Shown: positions 30,854 to 40,735 of the stretch, in pieces
Numbering within the stretch: the first letter of the stretch is position 1
Layout: every line of letters begins with the position of its first letter
Assembly: GCF_030678875.1 (NCBI RefSeq)
Contig: NZ_JAUUDS010000009.1
Location: 1 to 64,000 of the forward strand
Length of the DNA: 64,000 bases
Source: Sphingomonas aurea
GTDB taxonomy: Bacteria > Pseudomonadota > Alphaproteobacteria > Sphingomonadales > Sphingomonadaceae
Reading direction: 5' to 3'
Position numbers and translations under genes: made by a program
Notes under the pieces: model-generated
Database searches by the model: none
Seen by the model: only the letters and a program-made list of their open reading frames with translations
Told to the model about the DNA's origin: nothing

Positions 30854-31927
30854 ATGACTGCCAGCACTATCGTTCCCGTGATCCTCTCCGGCGGGTCCGG
30901 CACCCGCCTGTGGCCAATGTCCCGGCCTGAGCGACCCAAGCAGTTCCTGCCGCTGACCGCGGACGAGACGATGCTGCAGCTTACCGCCCGTCGCGCCGTC
31001 GGCGAGCGCTACGGCGCGCCGATCGTCGTCGCCAACGCCGCCCATGTAGGGCAGGTCCAGGATCAGCTGGCAACGATCGGGATAACGCCGGCGGCGGTGA
31101 TCCTAGAGCCGGCGGGGCGCAACACCGCGCCGGCGATCGCGCTCGCCGCGCTGGCCGCGCCGCATCCGGAATCGGCGCTGCTGGTGATGCCGTCGGACCA
31201 TGTCATCGCCGACGTCGACGCCTTCCATGCCGCGATCGCCGCCGCCCTGCCGCTGGTCGGCGAGGGTTGGCTGGTGACGTTCGGGATCGCGCCCGATGCG
31301 CCGGAAACGGGCTATGGCTGGATCCAGACCGGCGAGCCGATCGCGCCCGGCGTCCACCGCGTCGCGCGCTTCGTCGAGAAGCCGCCGCTCGACCGGGCGG
31401 AGGCGATGCTGGCGGCGGGCGGCCATGCCTGGAATGGCGGTATCTTCCTGTTCCGCGCCGACATGTACCTCGGCGCGCTCGCGGCTCATGCGCCCGAAAT
31501 GCTGCACGCGACCCAGACCGCGATGCGCCAGGCGCAGGTCGAGGGCATCTGCCACTATCCCGACGCGGATGCCTTCGCCGCATCGCCGTCGGACTCGATC
31601 GACTATGCGGTGATGGAGAAGGCGGACCGGGTCGCGGTGGTGCCGGTCGCGATGGGGTGGAGCGACGTCGGCAGCTGGGACGCGCTCCACGCGATCAGCG
31701 AGACCGACCCGTCCGGCAACGCGCACCGCGCCCAGGGGGGCGAGGTGATCGCGCTGGAGACGACCAACTGCCTCGTCCGCTCTGACGGAGTGCGCGTCGC
31801 GATGGTCGGCGTGTCCGACCTGGTGGTGGTGGCGAGCGGCAACGACGTCCTGATCCTGCCGCGCGGCCGCAGCCAAGAGATCAAGAAACTGATCGAGGCG
31901 ATGAAGGAAAGCGCGCCCAAGGCATAG
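30854..31927 (+). CDS. Mannose-1-phosphate guanylyltransferase
   Basis: Makes GDP-mannose from mannose-1-phosphate and GTP for polysaccharide synthesis. 357 residues. The nucleotidyltransferase signature LSGGSGTRLWPMSRPERPKQ is at residues 11-30 and the substrate loop FVEKPP is near 175. It has only the transferase domain and a short beta-helix-like end; the C-terminal phosphomannose isomerase domain of bifunctional ManC/XanB/AlgA (about 110 residues more) is absent, so a separate isomerase is needed. It faces away from prsK, suggesting control together with the exopolysaccharide regulators. AGGAGG lies 6 bases before the ATG. Confidence 0.92.
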   Translation: MTASTIVPVILSGGSGTRLWPMSRPERPKQFLPLTADETMLQLTARRAVGERYGAPIVVANAAHVGQVQDQLATIGITPAAVILEPAGRNTAPAIALAALAAPHPESALLVMPSDHVIADVDAFHAAIAAALPLVGEGWLVTFGIAPDAPETGYGWIQTGEPIAPGVHRVARFVEKPPLDRAEAMLAAGGHAWNGGIFLFRADMYLGALAAHAPEMLHATQTAMRQAQVEGICHYPDADAFAASPSDSIDYAVMEKADRVAVVPVAMGWSDVGSWDALHAISETDPSGNAHRAQGGEVIALETTNCLVRSDGVRVAMVGVSDLVVVASGNDVLILPRGRSQEIKKLIEAMKESAPKA

Positions 31928-32041
31928 GCCCTCGTTCGCCGCTGCCCGGAAAAGGGAGGAGAACGTCGGGCAAAAGTCGGCAGGCATCTCCCGGACATAC
32001 GCCGCCCGGTCCAGGTTGCGGCTTTTTCGGCGGCGTGCGAG

Positions 32042-35000
32042 ATGGACGTCATCATGGCGGACGTTTCAGCGCACGACGATTTCTCCGCCACCAGCGTGCC
32101 GGGTTTTCTCACCGACGGCGGGGAATGCGCCGACCTGATCGCGGCAAAGGACTGGGCGACCACGTCGCTCGGTCCGATCGCCCGCTGGCCGCAGAGCCTG
32201 CGCACTGCCATCGCCATCCTGCTGCGCTCGCCTGTGCCGATCGTGATGCTGTGGGGCGAGGACGGCGTCATGCTCTACAACGATGCCTATTCGCTGTTCG
32301 CGGGCGGGCGTCATCCCGAACTGCTCGGCTCGCGGGTTCGGGAGGGATGGCCCGAGGTCGCCGACTTCAACGACAATGTCATGAAGGTCGGGCTGGCCGG
32401 CGACACCCTGCACTATCAGGATCAGGAGCTGACGCTCTATCGCCACGGCCGGCCCGAGCGGGTGTGGATGGACCTCGACTATTCGCCGGTCCTCGACGAG
32501 CGCGGCGAGCCCGCCGGCGTCATCTGCATCCTGGCCGAAACGACGGAGCGCGTCGCGGCCGAGCGGCGCACCGCGTTCCTCCTGTCGCTGTCGGACGCGC
32601 TGCGCGCCCTCGATACGCCGCTTGCCATCACCAGCCTCGCCTCGGCGCGGCTTGGCGACTGGCTCGACGCCAGCCGGGTCTTCTACGCCGAGATCGCGAG
32701 CGGGCGGATGACCGTCGAAAGCGATCACGCGCGCGGCGTGCCGTCGATCGTCGGCGAGCATTCGCTCCAGGCGTTCGGCCCCGACCTGCTCGGCGCCTAT
32801 CGCGCCGGCGAACCGGTCGTGGTCCGCGATGTCGCCGCGGACGAGCGGCTGAGCGACGACGCGCGCGCTGGTCTGACCGATCGCCACGTGGGCGCGTTCG
32901 TCGACGTCGTCCTGTTCGAGGAAAAGGAGTGGGTCGGCCTGCTCGCGGTGCAGAGCGCGACGCCGCGCGTCTGGACATCGGCGGAGGAGAGCCTGGTCCA
33001 GGAGGTCGGTGAGCGGGTCAAGACGGCGGTAGAGCGCGCCCGCGCCGAAGTCGCGGTGCGCGAGAGCGAGGCGCGCCATCGTTTTCGCGTCCAGCTGGGC
33101 GACGAACTGCGCACGCTGACCTCGTCATCGGCGATCATGATGGCGGTCGCACGGCGGCTGGGCGCGCATCTGGGTGTCGACCAGGCCAATTACTATGACA
33201 TCGACGGGGACCATTTCACCGTTACGGGCGAGTGGCGCACCGCCGCCAGCTCCAGCATGCTCGGCACCCATTCCGTATCGGCCTACGGCGCCGGTACGAC
33301 CGATCGGATGCGCCGGGGCGAGATCCTGCGGCTCGACAAGACCCACGATGTCGAGGGGCTGGAAGCCTATGCGGCAGCCGGCATGGCCGCCGTGCTTTCG
33401 GTGCCGCTGCGCCGCGACGACCGCTGGGCGGCCGGTCTCCACGTCCACCAGACCCGGCCGCGGGTCTGGACCGACGAGGAGGAAGCGCTGGTCCGCGAGG
33501 TGGCGGCACATGCCTGGTCCGCGATCGAGCGCGCCCGTGCGGAAGAGGAACTGCGCGACCTGAACGACACGCTGGAGGAACAGGTCGCTGCCCGCTCGGC
33601 GGAGCGCGACCGGCTCTGGACGCTGTCACAGGATATGTTCGCGCGTGCCGATTACAGCGGCATGATGTCGGCGGTCAGCCCGGCCTGGATGCAGGTACTC
33701 GGCTGGACGGAGGCGGAACTGCTCAGCCGCGGCTATGCCACCTTCATGCATCCCGACGATATGCCGGGGACATTGGCAGCGATCGCGCGGATGGCGAATA
33801 CGCGCCGCCCGACCCGGTTCGAGAACCGCATTGCCACGAGCGACGGCGGCTGGAAGCCGATCGAGTGGATCGTCGCGCCCGAGCCGGACGGCGACAACTT
33901 CATCGCGGTCGGCCGCGACCTGAGCGATGCCAAGGCGCGTGAGGATGCGCTCGGTGCTGCGCAGGAAGCACTGCGCCAGAGCCAGAAGATGGAGGCGATG
34001 GGCAGCCTGACCGGCGGTGTCGCGCATGATTTCAACAATCTGCTGACCCCCATCATCGGCTCGCTGGACATGCTGGTGCGCAAGGGGATCGGCAGCGAGC
34101 GGGAGCGGCGGCTGATCGGCGGCGCGCTGCAATCGGCGGAACGGGCCAAGACGCTGGTCCAGCGGCTGCTCGCATTTGCCCGGCGCCAGCCGCTTCAGCC
34201 GACCGCGGTCGATGTGGCGCGGATCGTCGACGGCATGGCGGGACTGATCGGCTCCACGCTCGGCCCGACGATCGACGTGCGCGTCGACCTCGCCGCCGAC
34301 CTGCCGCCCGCCCGCGCCGACCTGAATCAGCTGGAGATGGCGCTGCTGAACCTCGCCGTGAACGCGCGCGACGCGATGCCCGACGGCGGTGAACTCACCA
34401 TCACCGCCCGGCGTGAGAGCGTTCGCGGCCGGGGCGACCTGCCCCGGGGCCATTATGTCCGTCTCAGCGTCGGCGATTCCGGTGTCGGCATGGATGCCGA
34501 CACGGTCGGCCGTGCGGTCGAGCCGTTCTTCTCGACCAAGGGCGTCGGCAAGGGCACCGGGCTCGGCCTGTCCATGGTCCATGGCCTGGTCGCGCAGCTG
34601 GGCGGCGGCCTGACCATCGACAGCGCGCCGGGCCGGGGAACGACGATCGGACTGTGGCTGCCGATCAGCGCCGTCGCACCGGACGGCGAGGAACGCCCGG
34701 TGGAAACCACGCCGGCGGTCAAGGGGCGTGGCACCGCGCTGTTGATCGACGACGAGGACCTCGTCCGGATGAGCACCGCCGACATGCTCGCCGATCTCAA
34801 CTACGACGTGGTCGAGGCGGGTTCGGCCGAAGAGGCCCTGCGCCTGATCGGCGATGGGCTGGAACCCGACCTGCTCGTCACCGACCATCTGATGCCCGGC
34901 ATGAGCGGCGCGCAGCTGGCCCGCGAGCTGAAGGTCGCACGGCCCGAACTGCCCGTGCTGATCGTCTCCGGCTATGCCGAGGAGGATGGCATCGATCCCG

Positions 35001-35077
35001 ACATTCCGCGACTGACCAAGCCATTCCGGAATGCCGAACTGGCCGCCAGCCTCTCCACCCTGACCAAGGGCGCGTGA
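32042..35077 (+). CDS. Hybrid histidine kinase with PAS, GAF and receiver domains
   Basis: Soluble multi-sensor kinase, 1011 residues and no membrane helices. In order: a PAS-like domain (about 40-170), two GAF domains (about 185-335 and 345-500), a short coiled coil, another PAS (about 530-640), and a dimerisation domain with the phospho-His in GGVAHDFNNLLTP near residue 660. Next come the ATPase domain with NLAVNARDAMPDGG and GKGTGLGLSMV, and a receiver with Asp in LLVTDHLMPGMSG near 948. The HDFNNLL form is the HWE-neighbour/NtrB-like group common in sphingomonads. No output domain follows, so the signal must pass to another protein. Start could also be ATG at 32054. Confidence 0.9.
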   Translation: MDVIMADVSAHDDFSATSVPGFLTDGGECADLIAAKDWATTSLGPIARWPQSLRTAIAILLRSPVPIVMLWGEDGVMLYNDAYSLFAGGRHPELLGSRVREGWPEVADFNDNVMKVGLAGDTLHYQDQELTLYRHGRPERVWMDLDYSPVLDERGEPAGVICILAETTERVAAERRTAFLLSLSDALRALDTPLAITSLASARLGDWLDASRVFYAEIASGRMTVESDHARGVPSIVGEHSLQAFGPDLLGAYRAGEPVVVRDVAADERLSDDARAGLTDRHVGAFVDVVLFEEKEWVGLLAVQSATPRVWTSAEESLVQEVGERVKTAVERARAEVAVRESEARHRFRVQLGDELRTLTSSSAIMMAVARRLGAHLGVDQANYYDIDGDHFTVTGEWRTAASSSMLGTHSVSAYGAGTTDRMRRGEILRLDKTHDVEGLEAYAAAGMAAVLSVPLRRDDRWAAGLHVHQTRPRVWTDEEEALVREVAAHAWSAIERARAEEELRDLNDTLEEQVAARSAERDRLWTLSQDMFARADYSGMMSAVSPAWMQVLGWTEAELLSRGYATFMHPDDMPGTLAAIARMANTRRPTRFENRIATSDGGWKPIEWIVAPEPDGDNFIAVGRDLSDAKAREDALGAAQEALRQSQKMEAMGSLTGGVAHDFNNLLTPIIGSLDMLVRKGIGSERERRLIGGALQSAERAKTLVQRLLAFARRQPLQPTAVDVARIVDGMAGLIGSTLGPTIDVRVDLAADLPPARADLNQLEMALLNLAVNARDAMPDGGELTITARRESVRGRGDLPRGHYVRLSVGDSGVGMDADTVGRAVEPFFSTKGVGKGTGLGLSMVHGLVAQLGGGLTIDSAPGRGTTIGLWLPISAVAPDGEERPVETTPAVKGRGTALLIDDEDLVRMSTADMLADLNYDVVEAGSAEEALRLIGDGLEPDLLVTDHLMPGMSGAQLARELKVARPELPVLIVSGYAEEDGIDPDIPRLTKPFRNAELAASLSTLTKGA

Positions 35078-35081
35078 TCCG

Positions 35082-35957
35082 ATGATCAAGCTCCTGCCCG
35101 CGCTCGCTGCCCGCCTGATCGCCGCGTGTGCGCTCGCTGTCGCTCCGGCGCAGGCGAAGACGATCCTGTTCGTCGGCAACAGCTTCACCTTCGGCGCCAA
35201 TGCGCCGGTCCGGGTGCTGAATGCCGACCAGGTGACCGACCTGAACGGCGAGCGGATCGGTGGCGTCCCCGGCCTGTTCAAACGTTTCGCCGAGCAGGCC
35301 GGGCTCGACTGGCAGGTGTCGCTGGAAACCGCGCCGGGTCGCACCCTGGGCTGGCACCTTGCCGAGCGGCGCGAGCGGATCGACCGCGCCTGGGATCAGG
35401 TCGTGCTGCAGGAATACAGCACGCTCGATCCCGCGCGCCCCGGCGACGGTGCCGCCTTCGCCGCCGACGCACGCCGGCTGGCCCAGCTGTTTCGTGCCCG
35501 TAACCCGCGCGTCGCCCTGACCCTCACTGCGACCTGGACGCGGCCCGATCTGGTCTTCCGCCCGGACAAGCGCTGGTCCGGCACGCCGATACAGACGATG
35601 GCCGATGACCTGCGCCGCGCGACCGATCAGGCGGCGGCGGGCGCCAGGGCGAAGGTAGCGCCGGTCGGGCAAGCCTTTACCTGCGCGATCCGCGCCGGGG
35701 TGGCGGACGCAAATCCTTATAACGGGATCGACTTCGGCCGCGTGCCGCTCTGGTCCTACGACCATTATCACGCCAGCAGCTACGGCTATTATCTCGAGGC
35801 ACTGGTGGTCTTCGCGCAGGTCACCGGCGTCGATCCCCGCGCGCTGGGACCGACCGAACGCGCCGCCGACGAACTCGGCTTCTCGCAGGCGGAGACGGTC
35901 GCGCTGCAAAAGGCAGCGCACGACGCAATCGCCACCGACGGTGGTTGCGGGCGCTGA
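35082..35957 (+). CDS. Exported SGNH-like hydrolase
   Basis: Probable secreted esterase or acetylhydrolase. 291 residues with a signal peptide (residues 1-24, ending AQAK). The block containing the nucleophile is LFVGNSFTFGAN, a GNSFT variant of the GDSL/SGNH motif. A matching end block is WSYDHYHASSYGYY, where DxxH could complete the triad. The substrate is unknown. It begins 4 bases after the hybrid kinase stop, so the two are likely co-transcribed. Confidence 0.7.
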   Translation: MIKLLPALAARLIAACALAVAPAQAKTILFVGNSFTFGANAPVRVLNADQVTDLNGERIGGVPGLFKRFAEQAGLDWQVSLETAPGRTLGWHLAERRERIDRAWDQVVLQEYSTLDPARPGDGAAFAADARRLAQLFRARNPRVALTLTATWTRPDLVFRPDKRWSGTPIQTMADDLRRATDQAAAGARAKVAPVGQAFTCAIRAGVADANPYNGIDFGRVPLWSYDHYHASSYGYYLEALVVFAQVTGVDPRALGPTERAADELGFSQAETVALQKAAHDAIATDGGCGR

Positions 35958-36047
35958 GAGGAACGTGCGTCTCGACCGCCGACGAGCGGCTGGTAACGAT
36001 AATCGGAAAGATTTTGGGCCGAGAGGCGTCTCACATAGGAACCGGGC

Positions 36048-36887
36048 ATGATTACACGACGTCAAGCAATCGGCTCTTCTCTTCTCGCCTGCGCGTCGGC
36101 AGGCATCGCCGCGTCACCCTCCCCTGCCGGACGGCTGAGACAATCGGTAAGCCGCTGGTGCTACAACGACATTCCCCTCGACAAGCTGTGCGCCGCCGCA
36201 GCAAGGATGGGGTTGCAAGGCATCGATCTGCTGCAGCCGGCCGACTATGAAACGCCACGAAAATACGGGCTGCGCTGCACCATGGGCTATGCCGCGGACA
36301 ACATGACGATCCCCAACGGCCTGAACCGACGGGAAAACCATGCGGCGATCGAGCAGGCATTCCGAACCGGCATTCCGCAAGCTGCCAAGGCCGGCGTGCC
36401 CAACGTCATCGCTTTCTCGGGCAACCGCCGCGGCATGTCCGACGAAGAGGGTGCAGCCAACGCGATCGCCGGCCTGAACCGGGTCAAGCGTATCGCCGAG
36501 GACAATGGCGTGACGATCTGCATCGAGCTGCTCAACAGCAAGGTCGATCACCCCGACTACATGGCCGACCATACCGATTGGGGCGTGAGCGTCGCCAAGG
36601 AAGTCAACTCGCCGCGGGTCAAACTTCTCTACGACATCTACCATATGCAGATCATGGAGGGCGACCTGATGGACACGATCCGGAAGAACATCCGCTGGCT
36701 CGGTCACTTCCACACCGGCGGCGTTCCCGGACGCCACAATCTCGACGCGACCCAAGAGGTCAACTGGCGGGCAGTCGCGAGCAGCATCGCCGACCTCGGC
36801 TTCCAGGGCTATTTCGCGCACGAGTTCGTGCCCCAAGGCGATCCGCTGTCGGCACTCCAGCAGGCGGTACGGACCTGTACCGTGTGA
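36048..36887 (+). CDS. Hydroxypyruvate isomerase-like TIM barrel protein, exported
   Basis: Xylose isomerase-like TIM barrel of the hydroxypyruvate isomerase group, 279 residues. The N-terminus MITRRQAIGSSLLACASAG looks like a Tat signal, so the protein probably works in the periplasm, unlike cytoplasmic Hyi. Metal-site motifs: ICIELLNSKVDH, LLYDIYHMQIMEG, GHFHTGGVPGRHNLD and HEFVPQGDP. The substrate is not certain; similar Tat-exported barrels act on sugars or sugar acids. It is the last chromosomal gene before the left repeat of the island. Confidence 0.85.
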   Translation: MITRRQAIGSSLLACASAGIAASPSPAGRLRQSVSRWCYNDIPLDKLCAAAARMGLQGIDLLQPADYETPRKYGLRCTMGYAADNMTIPNGLNRRENHAAIEQAFRTGIPQAAKAGVPNVIAFSGNRRGMSDEEGAANAIAGLNRVKRIAEDNGVTICIELLNSKVDHPDYMADHTDWGVSVAKEVNSPRVKLLYDIYHMQIMEGDLMDTIRKNIRWLGHFHTGGVPGRHNLDATQEVNWRAVASSIADLGFQGYFAHEFVPQGDPLSALQQAVRTCTV

Positions 36888-37089
36888 CCCGCGGCCGCCC
36901 CGACGCTTCCGACCCGCTTACAACGCCTCGTCAACGATCATAAACGCTGTGCCGGAACAGCCAGTAGACCTCGCGTCGTCACACTCGCCTAGCTTGTGAT
37001 AAAGCAGACCGCCGCACTCGCCGCAGCTTCATAACAGTCGCCAGAACCGCTCGACCGGACCGGACGGGGGAGCTGTGACCGGATCGTTT

Positions 37090-37106
37090 TGGCTGGGGCG
37101 GCAGGA
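37090..37106 (-). other. Left attachment-like copy of tRNA-Gln 3' end
   Basis: Seventeen bases identical to the last 17 of the tRNA-Gln gene at 46096-46112, in the same orientation. The flanking bases differ on both sides, so the match is exactly the tRNA end and not a longer duplication. Confidence 0.65.
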
Positions 37107-37209
37107 CCGTTACGCCAACACTTCAACCATCTATGCGCGTTGTGACGTTAGATCATCTGAGGCTCATTTACCGGGATCGGCACGCATTCGCCGTACGAAA
37201 AAGCATTGC

Positions 37210-37241
37210 AAAAAAAGTCGGTGGCCGCGGAAGGCGGCCAC
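37210..37241 (-). terminator. Rho-independent terminator of AAA gene
   Basis: Perfect 8-bp stem (GTGGCCGC at 37221-37228 with GCGGCCAC at 37234-37241) and a 5-base loop, followed on the minus strand by CGAC and seven T residues (37210-37216). It lies 12 bases after the stop of the truncated ATPase gene, which fits termination of that gene. Confidence 0.8.
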
Positions 37242-37252
37242 GCGTCGACCGA

Positions 37253-38227
37253 TCAAAAGCCCAGCCGGACCGACATGCCGGGCCGAGCCGCCACCTCGGC
37301 CCTCAATCGCGCTACGAGATCCGTCGCGTCGACGGCGGGCCAATGCCGTAACTGTCGCGCGACCACCGCGAAGTCGCCGGGCGTCAGCCCTTCTACGGTG
37401 TGGAGGCAGTCCGGTGCGGGCTCGCCGAAGAAACGCTGGAAGGCGGCGATGGCCCGCTCGGTCCCGAGCGGCTTCAGTCGCAACTTGAAGACGAACCGCC
37501 GCAACGTTGCCGGGTCCAGCGCGGCTTCGTGGTTGGTTGCCGCGACAACCGGCAGCGGATGCAGGTCCAGCCATGTCAGCAGTTCATTGACCTGCCCTAC
37601 CTCCCAACTGGTCCGTGCCGTGCTGCGATCGAACAGCAGCGAGTCCGCCTCGTCGAACAACAGCACCGCCTCCCGCCGCCGCGCTTCGGCGAAGGCATCG
37701 GCGATCTGTGCCTCGGTCTCGCCGACCCATTTGGACAACAGGTCGGACGCACGCTTGACCAGCAGCGGTCGGTCGAGCGCCCGTGCGAGGTGATGCGCGA
37801 ACGCCGTCTTGCCGGTGCCGGGTGGTCCGGTCAGCAGCAGCGACACGTCGCTCGCGCCGCCGCCGGCCATAGCCGAGAACAGACGGTCGACCGGCCGATC
37901 GGTCTCGAACAGGTCGAGGTCGAACGCCGCCGGTCCTGGCGGTGGCAAGGTGCCACCGCGCAGCGCCCGCACCAGCGCCTCAGCTGCGACGGTGCCACCA
38001 TCCGCTTCACCGGCGAGCTTGCCCGCGCGGGTCGCCATCCGCAGGACAGTCGCCGCTTCCGGCGCGGCGTCGAGCAAGGTCGCGGAGCCGGGGCCGGGCG
38101 TTACGTTCTCCTCCTGCGCCACCCGATCGAGCATCGCCGCCGCCGCACCACGTGACGGCAGGTCGAGTCGCAGCACGAAGCTCATCCGCCGCAGGATCGC
38201 GGTATCGACGTTGCGATTCCAGATCAT
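37253..38227 (-). pseudogene. 5'-truncated AAA+ ATPase
   Basis: About 324 residues. The intact C-terminal AAA+ module has Walker A TGPPGTGKT, a KWVGETEAQ pore-like region, Walker B LLFDEADSL and sensor-1 AATNHEA with an ALDPATLRRF second region. The first residues, WNRNVDTAILRRMSFVLRLDLPS, look like the tail of another AAA+ module (Asn sensor, LDxAILRR and the P before the lid), yet a stop codon and unrelated sequence lie directly upstream. A full-length relative would therefore have two AAA+ modules, of which the first has lost its Walker A and B. It may still be expressed from ATG 38227, but it is called a remnant. It is followed by a good terminator. Confidence 0.65.
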
Positions 38228-38612
38228 TGCGAAGTCGAGGGGCTACGCCGGGAGCAACAACGACCTGTGGGTGTTGCTCGACGTAGTGGGCGACGGTCCG
38301 GCCCACGCGCTGGCGTTCGACGCACTCACGTACGAGGGTGGCCATGTTCACGACTATCAGCTGATTTGCTTCGGCTGTATCCTGCCGATCTACCAACCCG
38401 GTAGTAGATCGGCGTTGATCGATAGAAACCAGTCGGCAGCGTCAGATCGGGCCGATTTCGGGATTTTTTCCATCTTCTGGAGCCAGTCACAACAGGTCGG
38501 GATTAGCTATAAAGAAACACATCCGGTCGCTCGTGCCATGAGTAGCTGGATTGATCTCCGGCCACTCGTTCATCCGCCCCGAACGCGGCGGCTCGTCGGG
38601 CGCGACGCATCC
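38228..38612. other. Unassigned stretch upstream of truncated AAA gene
   Basis: 385 bases between the truncated ATPase and the TonB receptor stop. Open frames cross it on both strands but none has a recognisable motif or start signal. One minus-strand reading (VRECVERQRVGRTVAHYVEQ) is open for about 60 codons and could be a remnant of another gene. GC falls and A/T runs appear at 38450-38530. It probably contains a rearrangement junction. Confidence 0.4.
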
Positions 38613-40703
38613 TTACAGGCGGTTGGCGAGCGAGATGCGTATGGTGCGCGGCATTCCCGGATAGATCCAGAAGCTGTTATACGAACTCAGCGCATAGCGG
38701 CGATCCAATAGATTGTCCGCTTCAACCCTTACAGTCGCGAACCGCCCGAATGGCACTTCGGCGGCGGCCTTCAGCTTCAGATAGGCTGGCAATGTCAGGC
38801 CGCTGGTGTCCGTCGCGCCCGAACGCTTGCCGACATAGGTCACACCCCCGTTGAGCGACCAGCCATGGTCCTCCGATCGATACATGACGAACACCGATCC
38901 CGCATGATCGGGCACGTTCAAGGCGCGGGTCGTGGCGAAGGTGCGATCGTCGTAACGCGCTCGCGTCCACGCGTAGTTGACCACCGCCTGCCATCGGCTC
39001 CCCAGTCGAAGCGCGATGTCGAGATCGATCCCCCGGCTTCTGAGCGAGCCAACCGGGGCCAGGAAATTGGCATCGATCGGATCGGTGGTGAGCACGCCCG
39101 ACTTGGCGATGTCGAACCAGGTAATGCCGGCGTCGATGTCGGCCCACCGACCGCTCAAGCCCGCTTCGTAACCATGGCCGCGCTCCGGCGCGAAGGCCGC
39201 ACCGTCGCGACCGCTGCCGGAATTTAGCAGGTTGGACTCACCCCAGTTTCCGTGAACCGACACGGTGCTGGTAATCAGGTAGCGCGCGCCCATACGGAAC
39301 GTGACCGGGGCCCCTTTCGCCCGTGATACGGCACCCGTCAGGTTTCGGCGCAGTTCCTGTCGATAGGTGTCCAGCCGCATTCCACCGACAAACGACAGGC
39401 GCTCCGTCACGTCCCACAAGTCCTGCGCATAGATCGCCAACGCATCGCGCTTCTCGCGCTGGTCGAGGCTGGGCAGAAGCGGCAGCGCCTGCGCCACGCC
39501 ATAGACAGGATCGACGATATCGATGGCATAGGGAGCCGCCGCCGATGGATTGCGCCGTCGCAGCAGTTCCAGATAGTCGAGGCGATACGCCTTGACGCCC
39601 AACGCCGGGCGGTGGCGCCCCAACGCGTCCAACTCTCCGCGTAACTCGAGGCGAGCGGCGAGATCGTTCACCTCATAGCCTCGCTCTCGCCGTTGCCGCC
39701 ACAGCATCCGTCCGCCCACCAATCGCGATTGATCGGCCGAGCTTCCGCGTAGCGATCCAGTCCGATAGGCAAGCCCGCCGATAAATGACCAGCCGGCGCC
39801 CACCCGCCATTCTCCCGTCAGTTGGTGTCGTGTGTCGCTCGCCCGCGTGTCGCCGTTCGACGGCTCGCCGAGAAACCGGGAGGCGGGCAGTGCCAACGGA
39901 TTTCCCGCCACCGCGACGACACCGCGGTCGAACGGCGACGCATATCGGATGATCTGCCCGACATAGGTCATTTGCAGCGCCTCTGACGGACGAAAGGTCA
40001 GCGACGGCGCCACTGTCCGGCGTCTCAGCCGCACGAAGTCGCGAAACCCGTCGCTGTCCTCTGCCGCGACGACGATGCGACCGGCCAGGTTGCCAACGAG
40101 CGGCCCGGTGGCATCAATCTCGATCCGACGCGTGTCGAACGAACCGTAGACGAGCCGAGCCGACGCTGCCGGTGCGAAGCGCGGCGTCTTCGTCACCATG
40201 TTGACCCGGCCGGCCGGGTCGATGTCGCCGAAGACGGCGCCCGCGGGACCTTTCAGGATTTCAATCCGCTCGATCGTCGCGGGATCGCGCGCGGGTGCGC
40301 TACCGCGATTGGCGACGAAGCCATCGACATAATATTCTCCACCGCCGTCCGCCGTGCTCAGGAAGCCGCGGATCGCGAAGTTATCCGCGAAGCCGCCGCG
40401 ATTGTTCTGCTGGCTGCTGCCGCTGACCAGTTCCAGCGCGTCACCGAGACGATAGGTGCCGGCGGCCTGCAGTAGATCCTGTTGGAGCGATCGGCTCGAC
40501 TGCGACATACGCTCGGTCGCGCGATCGGCGGACAGCGCCGGATCACGCCTCGCTCGCGTACCGAGCACCACGATCTCTTCCCGCTCTTCGTCCGTCGCCT
40601 CTTGCGCCACGGCCGGGACGCTCAACAGCGCGGGCAGAACGAGAAGCCGACGCACGGCCGGCACCGCCCGCCGACGCGGCGAGCGGATTGCGAGATTGGA
40701 CAC
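38613..40703 (-). CDS. TonB-dependent siderophore-type receptor
   Basis: Outer-membrane gated transporter, 696 residues from GTG at 40703. That start is preferred because GGAAA precedes it and because the signal peptide (RRLLVLPALLSVPAVAQ) then sits near the N-terminus; the ATG at 40826 would add 41 residues across an AT-rich promoter-like region. A TonB-box-like EEIVVLG follows the signal. The plug has IERIEILKGPAGAVFGDIDP and GRVNMVTKTP. The barrel ends with the TonB-receptor tail NLLDRRYALSSYN and IRISLANRL. The GPAGAVFG-DIDPAG form is that of siderophore receptors. No TonB, ExbB or synthesis genes are nearby. Confidence 0.92.
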   Translation of the reverse strand: MSNLAIRSPRRRAVPAVRRLLVLPALLSVPAVAQEATDEEREEIVVLGTRARRDPALSADRATERMSQSSRSLQQDLLQAAGTYRLGDALELVSGSSQQNNRGGFADNFAIRGFLSTADGGGEYYVDGFVANRGSAPARDPATIERIEILKGPAGAVFGDIDPAGRVNMVTKTPRFAPAASARLVYGSFDTRRIEIDATGPLVGNLAGRIVVAAEDSDGFRDFVRLRRRTVAPSLTFRPSEALQMTYVGQIIRYASPFDRGVVAVAGNPLALPASRFLGEPSNGDTRASDTRHQLTGEWRVGAGWSFIGGLAYRTGSLRGSSADQSRLVGGRMLWRQRRERGYEVNDLAARLELRGELDALGRHRPALGVKAYRLDYLELLRRRNPSAAAPYAIDIVDPVYGVAQALPLLPSLDQREKRDALAIYAQDLWDVTERLSFVGGMRLDTYRQELRRNLTGAVSRAKGAPVTFRMGARYLITSTVSVHGNWGESNLLNSGSGRDGAAFAPERGHGYEAGLSGRWADIDAGITWFDIAKSGVLTTDPIDANFLAPVGSLRSRGIDLDIALRLGSRWQAVVNYAWTRARYDDRTFATTRALNVPDHAGSVFVMYRSEDHGWSLNGGVTYVGKRSGATDTSGLTLPAYLKLKAAAEVPFGRFATVRVEADNLLDRRYALSSYNSFWIYPGMPRTIRISLANRL

Positions 40704-40722
40704 GCTGATTTCCGATATATAT

Positions 40723-40735
40723 GTAATGTTATTAC
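40723..40735. promoter_or_regulatory. Inverted repeat upstream of TonB receptor
   Basis: GTAAT-GTT-ATTAC, 20 bases upstream of the GTG start, in an AT-rich patch (ATATATATGTAATG) unlike its GC-rich surroundings. Position and AT richness suit a metal-responsive operator, but the sequence is not a clear Fur or Zur consensus. Confidence 0.4.

Larger units (their letters stand above)
36888..37252. other. Intergenic stretch with left island boundary
   Basis: No coding sequence is supported. The stretch holds the 17-base tRNA-end copy at 37090-37106 and the terminator of the minus-strand AAA gene at 37210-37241. The part left of 37090 would be the original downstream flank of the tRNA-Gln gene if the island was inserted as proposed. 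Confidence 0.6.
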
